A DNA stretch of 64,000 nucleotides from Bartonella henselae str. Houston-1 (GTDB lineage: Bacteria > Pseudomonadota > Alphaproteobacteria > Rhizobiales > Rhizobiaceae): assembly GCF_000046705.1 (NCBI RefSeq), contig NC_005956.1, positions 1,771,001 through 1,835,000 on the forward strand, read 5' to 3'. The translations under genes were made by a program, and so were the position numbers. Below, piece by piece: positions 59,321 through 64,000 of this stretch; positions within the stretch are counted from its first letter, which is position 1; each line of letters opens with the position of its first letter. The notes under the pieces are model-generated. The model saw only the letters and a program-made list of their open reading frames with translations. It did not search any database and had not been told where the DNA came from.

Positions 59321-61228
59321 ATGGCTACAGACACTGGCGATAACAGCCAAAATATGACAAAAGACTCTCCCAACAGCACTCTTGATGCTGAAGCTTTTAA
59401 AAAAGCCATTTCCGGCTGTATTCGAGCAATTGCTGGCACGCACAAGCTTGAAGTTTCTTTTAATCACCACAAACCATCTTTGAATGAAAATTATGCACGT
59501 TTACCGGAATTACCGCAACATGCAACAGAAAAAGATATAACAATCACCCGTGGACTAGGGGATTCTATGGCTCTACGCACAGCTTGGCATGATAAGCGCA
59601 TTCACGCACAATTTGCACCACTTGAATCAGAAGCACGTACTATTTTTGATGCTCTCGAGCAAACACGCGTTGAAGCAATAGGCACTTTAAGTATGGAAGG
59701 AATTGCACAAAATCTTGATAAAATGCTGGCCGATAAATATCAAAGAGCCCATTATCAAAAGATAAGCACCCAAAGTGAAGCCCCTATTCAAGAAGCAATT
59801 GCCCTTTTATTGCGTGAAAAAATAACAGAACGTCCTCCCCCCAAAGAAGCTGGACCTGTATTAGAGTTATGGCGTCAAGAAATCGAACGAAAAGTCACAG
59901 CAGAACTGAACGAACTAACATACCATATTTACAACCAACAAGCTTTTGCAAGCATTGTTCGCCAAATGCTTGTCACACTCAAAATGGCAGTTCAACTCGA
60001 AGAAACATTTGAAACTTTAGACAACAAAAAATTAAAAAGCGAGTGTGAACCTCACAACCAAGCAGACAAAGAAGGTAAAAACGAGAAATACGCCAAAAGT
60101 GAAGAAAAAGTAGAAACTGAACAAGAAAGCGATACGCAAGACCAAGGAAAAACGCAAGCAACACAATCAAATGACAATGACCAAACTGAAGAAGAGCAAG
60201 AAAGAAGCGGTTTGCAAGAAAAATCGAATCAATCCAAGCGCCTTTTCACTGTTTCAGAACAAATGGAAAGGCTTGCTGATTATAAAGTTTTCACCCGCCA
60301 GTTTGATGAAATCTTGGAAGCAACAGATTTTTGTTCTGAAAGCGAATTAAACCATTTGCGTCATTGTCTTGATAAGCAAATTAACCATCTCCAAAACATT
60401 GTTGGGCGCTTAGCAAATCGCCTACAACGCCGTCTTATGGCACAACAAAATCGAAATTGGAATTTTGACCTTGAGGAAGGATATCTCGATACATCAAGGC
60501 TTCCCCGCCTTATCATTGATCCCATGCAACCACTCTCTTTCAAAATGGAAAGCAATACTCAATTTCGTGATACTGTTGTTTCACTGCTCATTGATAATTC
60601 CGGATCAATGCGAGGACGCCCAATTACAGTTGCGGCAAGTTGTGCGGATATTTTAGCACAAACTCTTGAACGTTGTGGTGTTAAAGTTGAAATTTTAGGC
60701 TTTACCACCAAAACTTGGAAAGGGGGAAAATCCCGCGAGCAGTGGCTCAACCAAAACAAACCCCATCATCCTGGTCGTCTTAATGATTTGTGTCATATCA
60801 TCTATAAAAGTGCCGATACCCCATGGCGTCGCGCACGACGTAATTTAGGTCTCATGATGCAAGAAGGTTTACTGAAAGAAAATATTGATGGTGAAGCATT
60901 GATTTGGGCACATCAACGTCTTTTATCACGGCATGAACAACGTCGTATTCTCATAGTCATTTCTGATGGAGCTCCTGTTGATGATTCGACACTTTCTGTG
61001 AATTCCAGCAATTATCTGGAAAAACATTTACGCGCGGTGATTCAGGAAATTCAAACACATTCGCCTATAGAACTTATTGCCATTGGCATTGGTCACGATG
61101 TTACACGCTATTATCAACGCGCTGTAACAATTATGAATGCCGAAGAACTTGCCGGCGCCATAACAAAACAATTAGAAATGCTTTTTAGCAATAAAAAACT
61201 CTATCCGCATAAAAGACTTGCCGTTTGA
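59321..61228 (+). CDS. cobT: Aerobic cobaltochelatase subunit CobT
   Basis: A ~635-residue partner of CobS. The N-terminal domain (to about residue 235) has [13 protein letters not shown]. It is followed by an acidic, Gln/Glu-rich linker (about 240-305) and a C-terminal von Willebrand A domain whose MIDAS is [13 protein letters not shown] near residue 425, with ISDGAPVDD near 547. The start is the ATG at 59321, just after the cobS stop with AAGGGA before it; an earlier in-frame ATG lies inside cobS. Confidence 0.93.
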   Translation: MATDTGDNSQNMTKDSPNSTLDAEAFKKAISGCIRAIAGTHKLEVSFNHHKPSLNENYARLPELPQHATEKDITITRGLGDSMALRTAWHDKRIHAQFAPLESEARTIFDALEQTRVEAIGTLSMEGIAQNLDKMLADKYQRAHYQKISTQSEAPIQEAIALLLREKITERPPPKEAGPVLELWRQEIERKVTAELNELTYHIYNQQAFASIVRQMLVTLKMAVQLEETFETLDNKKLKSECEPHNQADKEGKNEKYAKSEEKVETEQESDTQDQGKTQATQSNDNDQTEEEQERSGLQEKSNQSKRLFTVSEQMERLADYKVFTRQFDEILEATDFCSESELNHLRHCLDKQINHLQNIVGRLANRLQRRLMAQQNRNWNFDLEEGYLDTSRLPRLIIDPMQPLSFKMESNTQFRDTVVSLLIDNSGSMRGRPITVAASCADILAQTLERCGVKVEILGFTTKTWKGGKSREQWLNQNKPHHPGRLNDLCHIIYKSADTPWRRARRNLGLMMQEGLLKENIDGEALIWAHQRLLSRHEQRRILIVISDGAPVDDSTLSVNSSNYLEKHLRAVIQEIQTHSPIELIAIGIGHDVTRYYQRAVTIMNAEELAGAITKQLEMLFSNKKLYPHKRLAV

Positions 61229-61539
61229 TATCAAGCTTTGTAATAAACGGAAAAAGGTAAGATTAGATAAAAAGTGATAATTTATTGTTTTTAGGAATAT
61301 TTTCTACCATTAAATGAGAGTTTTACCAAAACAGATTCTCACAGCTAAAAATTGCAAAAATGAGGATTTCCTGGTAAAAATGAGAGAAGGCTTTGAAAGG
61401 TCTTCGAAGAATTTTAAAAAGTCTGTGAAACCCCAGAAAACTACCTTTGAAAAAATGAAATAAAGAGTTTAAATTGCTGCAAAATCAGCCCAAAATGACA
61501 AAAAAGATACACACTTTCATTTTAAATGGATAATCAAGC
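61229..61539. other. Intergenic region downstream of cobT
   Basis: AT-rich, no supported gene and no copy of the cobT tail that I can see. Confidence 0.4.
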
Positions 61540-62090
61540 TGAATTTTGTATAGTTATTAGATATGCTTTTTCAGCTTCAATTTGACCTTTTAAATGCAAT
61601 TTTAGAAGTGGCAAGGTAAGCTCTGAATTTTTAGCTGTGTTTCTTGTTTTAAACAAGCTCTTGTAACTTTCCATAAAGCTCTGTAGCTAATTCCGCTATA
61701 TCTTCAGGAGGGGAGTTTAATTTTTGCATCATGATAAATTGTATAAACTACGCAACCAAGCTTTTTCATCAGTTTAGAAGAAATGGTAAGCGCTTTAAAA
61801 CCAACTGCTTTCGCTTTTGCCATATCTAGTAAATATTTCATCTCCACAAATGAGAAGGCTAATACAAATCTACACCATAAATTGTGTTAAACAGTTTATG
61901 AGAGATGCTGATGGTTCATTTACACCAAGCTTATAATTTGCAAGCGTATTTTTCATCAAATCAAGAGATTTTGCAAAAACGCTATATGCTTTATTTGCAA
62001 GCATTTTTCTTATTTTACGCAAGCATTTTGCCATTGGTGTTTTAGATTTTGAATCAGATTGTGCAAAAAATATCCAATAAACCTATTATA
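61540..62090 (-). pseudogene. Frameshifted remnant of an unidentified gene
   Basis: On the minus strand several consecutive frames keep protein-like composition. They read MAKCLRKIRKMLANKAY ... FAKSLDLMKNTLANYKLG, then MAKAKAVGFKALTISSKL, then SPPEDIAELATELYGKLQEL, then LTLPLLKLHLKGQIEAEKAY. Stops and shifts separate them. I cannot name the family; the helical, Lys/Leu-rich character would fit a phage or accessory gene. Confidence 0.45.
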
Positions 62091-62682
62091 TAGCCCATAA
62101 AATATGTTGTACCATTACACTGCCCCTTACGTGGGGTGATTATTGCGCACAAAACACATTGATTTATAATAGATAATTTAGCGTTATGCATATTGAATGA
62201 GAACCCTGAATACCTTAAGATTCTCTCATTTCAAATCTCTCTATGTTGAACCAATCAAAATCATTCGCTTGCACGTTACAAACGAGATGAGCGTGTGGAT
62301 AAAAAACACTAAAGAAATGACTAAAATGATCATTATTTCTTTTCTTTCTCAATAAGTATGATTTTCTCCTGAAAATTTTTTAAAAACTCTCTCTTATTGG
62401 ATAAGAATTATTTATAAAGCATGCTTTATGATCTCCATCATCTAAAAAAGTAATCACATTTGAGGGAATTGAATTGTCTTACGTGCATAAGCATAAATCT
62501 TTAGAAGCCTCTTATCTCCTAAAACTCAATAGCAGCTTAAAATTACAATGAAATATGAGAGATCTATACAAAAATATTTCCCCCGGACATAGTTCTAAAA
62601 TGCTGCTCTTATAAAACAGAATGTGCAGTTTTTCACCTTCAGAAAAACAACAGAAAAAATTGCTATTTGTTATTTTTGCAAG
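62091..62682. other. Intergenic region upstream-flanking the YhhQ gene end
   Basis: About 590 bases with no supported gene. A small stem (GCCCC/GGGGT near 62121-62137) is the only structure noted. Confidence 0.35.
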
Positions 62683-63354
62683 TCAAAGGTGAACTTTTTT
62701 TGAATGATTTTGATAAAGAGGAAGATTAAAATAGCTAAGAATTGTTCCATAAGGAATCAGCATTAAAAAACTCATGATAATTTTTATCGCAAAATCGCCA
62801 AAAGCAAGCGAGAACCAAACTGGAAGCTCAAGCCCCAAGAAAACACTGTTTTCCGTGATTGAACTATTCGCGTAACCTGTCATCTGATCGATAAAGGCAA
62901 AAGAGCTAGAAAAAGCAATCGCAAAAAACAAAATAGTATCCAAAGCCGAACCAACCAAGCCTGCTGCTAAAGGTGCCTTCCACCATGTTTTACGCCGCAA
63001 AGGACTAAAAACCAGAATATCGAGAAGTTGTCCAAATAAGAATGCTGAACTAGAAGCAATCGCAAGACGCGGAGTAGCCAATATCCAAGAAACAAAAAAA
63101 CCAGAGAAAAAACCAGCATAAACCACATACCGTGCGGCAGAGGGACCATAAAAACGATTGGTTAAATCGTTGATCAGAAAAGCAATCGGATAGGTAAAAG
63201 CTCCATAAGTCAGGAGCTCATTCAAACCAAACCAGTGCACAGGATACTGAACCAAAATATTAGAAATGGTTACAGCAAAACACATCGCAAGGCTAGAAAA
63301 AACAATATATTTTCTCTTTTTCTGTCCTGGTAAAGGAGCACTGACTGAGAACAT
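62683..63354 (-). CDS. YhhQ/QPTR family queuosine precursor transporter
   Basis: A 223-residue inner membrane protein with about six hydrophobic segments. Family motifs are LTYGAFTYPIAFLINDLTNRFYGPSAARYVVYAG near residues 45-80, SSAFLFGQLLDILVFSPLRRKTWWKAPL near 107-135 and GSALDTILFFAIAF near 140. Members import 7-cyano-7-deazaguanine or preQ1 for queuosine tRNA modification. It is followed upstream on the same strand by rpmB, with a 113-base gap. Confidence 0.9.
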   Translation of the reverse strand: MFSVSAPLPGQKKRKYIVFSSLAMCFAVTISNILVQYPVHWFGLNELLTYGAFTYPIAFLINDLTNRFYGPSAARYVVYAGFFSGFFVSWILATPRLAIASSSAFLFGQLLDILVFSPLRRKTWWKAPLAAGLVGSALDTILFFAIAFSSSFAFIDQMTGYANSSITENSVFLGLELPVWFSLAFGDFAIKIIMSFLMLIPYGTILSYFNLPLYQNHSKKVHL

Positions 63355-63467
63355 CTTTTAACCTAGGGTATGGAACCATTTAATACAGCGATCAAAAAGT
63401 AAAAAACCAAAAACACTGCCCTCTATAATGAGAGCACACAATCCAGCCCTGCAATAAACAAAGGCGA

Positions 63468-63761
63468 TTACGCCGCTTTTTCAGCTTTTTTCTTAACAAT
63501 CTGGCGCTTTAACAAACGGGCACGTTGCGATAATTCTTTATCATCGGCTTTAACCAAAAATCCATCAAGACCACCGCGGTGCTCAACAGAACGTAAAGCG
63601 CTTGCCGAAACGCGCAAACGGTAACTTTGCTGTAACACTTCAGAAATCAATGTCACATTGCAAAGATTTGGCAAAAAACGACGACGGGTTTTATTATTCG
63701 CATGGCTAACATTATTGCCATACTGAACTGTTTTTCCTGTCAATTCGCAGGCACGAGACAT
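63468..63761 (-). CDS. rpmB: 50S ribosomal protein L28
   Basis: A 97-residue bL28 starting [33 protein letters not shown], with [20 protein letters not shown] in the second half. The alphaproteobacterial form is longer than the E. coli one and ends in a basic tail ([16 protein letters not shown]). The second ATG is chosen because family members begin MSR. Confidence 0.96.
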   Translation of the reverse strand: MSRACELTGKTVQYGNNVSHANNKTRRRFLPNLCNVTLISEVLQQSYRLRVSASALRSVEHRGGLDGFLVKADDKELSQRARLLKRQIVKKKAEKAA

Positions 63762-64000
63762 AAACTTCACCTTTAAACTCTAAAAAAAACTCTCAAATCC
63801 CAACACTCGCAAAAGAGAATAAACGCACAATAGGCAAAAAATTCCCTTAAATAGGTAAGATTGGGAAGTTGTGTTTCTAATAGGGTGTCGACAACAAAAG
63901 GTCAAGTCTTTTGTAAAGCCTTTTATATCCCTTATAGACTCATTCTCCTCTCTCTTCTCATAAAAAACTTACAAAATGTTTTTTTTTAACACTCATCGTG

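Noticed and set aside
62115..62140. GC-rich small stem near 62125 as a terminator
   Set aside because: It is short, has no T-run in either direction and is not next to a gene end.
63355..63467. Possible preQ1 riboswitch upstream of the queuosine precursor transporter
   Set aside because: On the minus strand a GGTTC ... CCC pattern precedes the start, but the P1 stem does not pair and the A-rich pseudoknot tail is not convincing.

Overview
The window looks like chromosome from a Bartonella species of the Trw-carrying radiating lineage. The protein set is typical of Rhizobiales (SapC, SdhCDAB, CobST, FtsEX followed by a DUF218 protein), the DNA is AT-rich with long degraded intergenic stretches, and there is a complete Trw type IV secretion locus in the tandemly amplified form known from rodent, cat and ruminant bartonellae. 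Species was not determined.

Layout. 0.5-5.6 kb: fructose-6-phosphate aldolase/transaldolase-like gene, lptE, leuS and a YggS-type PLP protein. 5.6-7.7 kb: decayed DNA with the remnant of a type I secretion ABC transporter. 7.8-12.8 kb: acs, ftsE, ftsX and a DUF218 membrane protein. 13.4-18.4 kb: one 1653-residue Type ISP restriction-modification enzyme. 19.2-23.8 kb: a MacB/MacA/outer-membrane-factor efflux operon. 23.9-30.3 kb: xthA, a lolA-like gene, ftsK and a UbiH-family hydroxylase. 31.0-47.2 kb: the trw region, with a divergent H-NS-like regulator, an unknown gene coupled to trwN, a small unknown gene, eight trwL copies, trwM, trwK, two trwJ-trwI-trwH cassettes, then trwG, trwF, trwE and trwD, closed by a terminator hairpin. 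No coupling protein or relaxase gene is present. 48.5-52.3 kb: sdhCDAB. 52.8-57.2 kb: rplS, trmD, rimM, a SapC-family gene, xerC and bolA. 57.3-63.8 kb: a J-domain gene, cobS, cobT, a decayed region, a YhhQ-type transporter and rpmB.

Within trw, the surface-exposed parts (TrwL pilins, TrwJ tip proteins) are amplified and diversified. TrwI1 and TrwI2 are almost identical over their whole length, which points to gene conversion. The core machine genes (K, G, F, E, D) are single copy. The divergent promoter region and the leader upstream of trwL contain clear inverted repeats that could be operators.

The most unusual signal is not a gene. At six separate loci (tal/lptE, yggS, macB, ftsK/lolA, sdhB, dnaJ-like) the 3' end of a housekeeping gene is repeated, in the same orientation, in the intergenic DNA immediately next to it. 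The copies range from nearly identical (macB) to heavily decayed (yggS, and ftsK with two nested copies). At sdhB the unit includes the putative terminator, and at ftsK it includes the upstream edge of the neighbouring gene. This looks like a recurrent tandem-duplication process that generates much of the junk intergenic DNA here.
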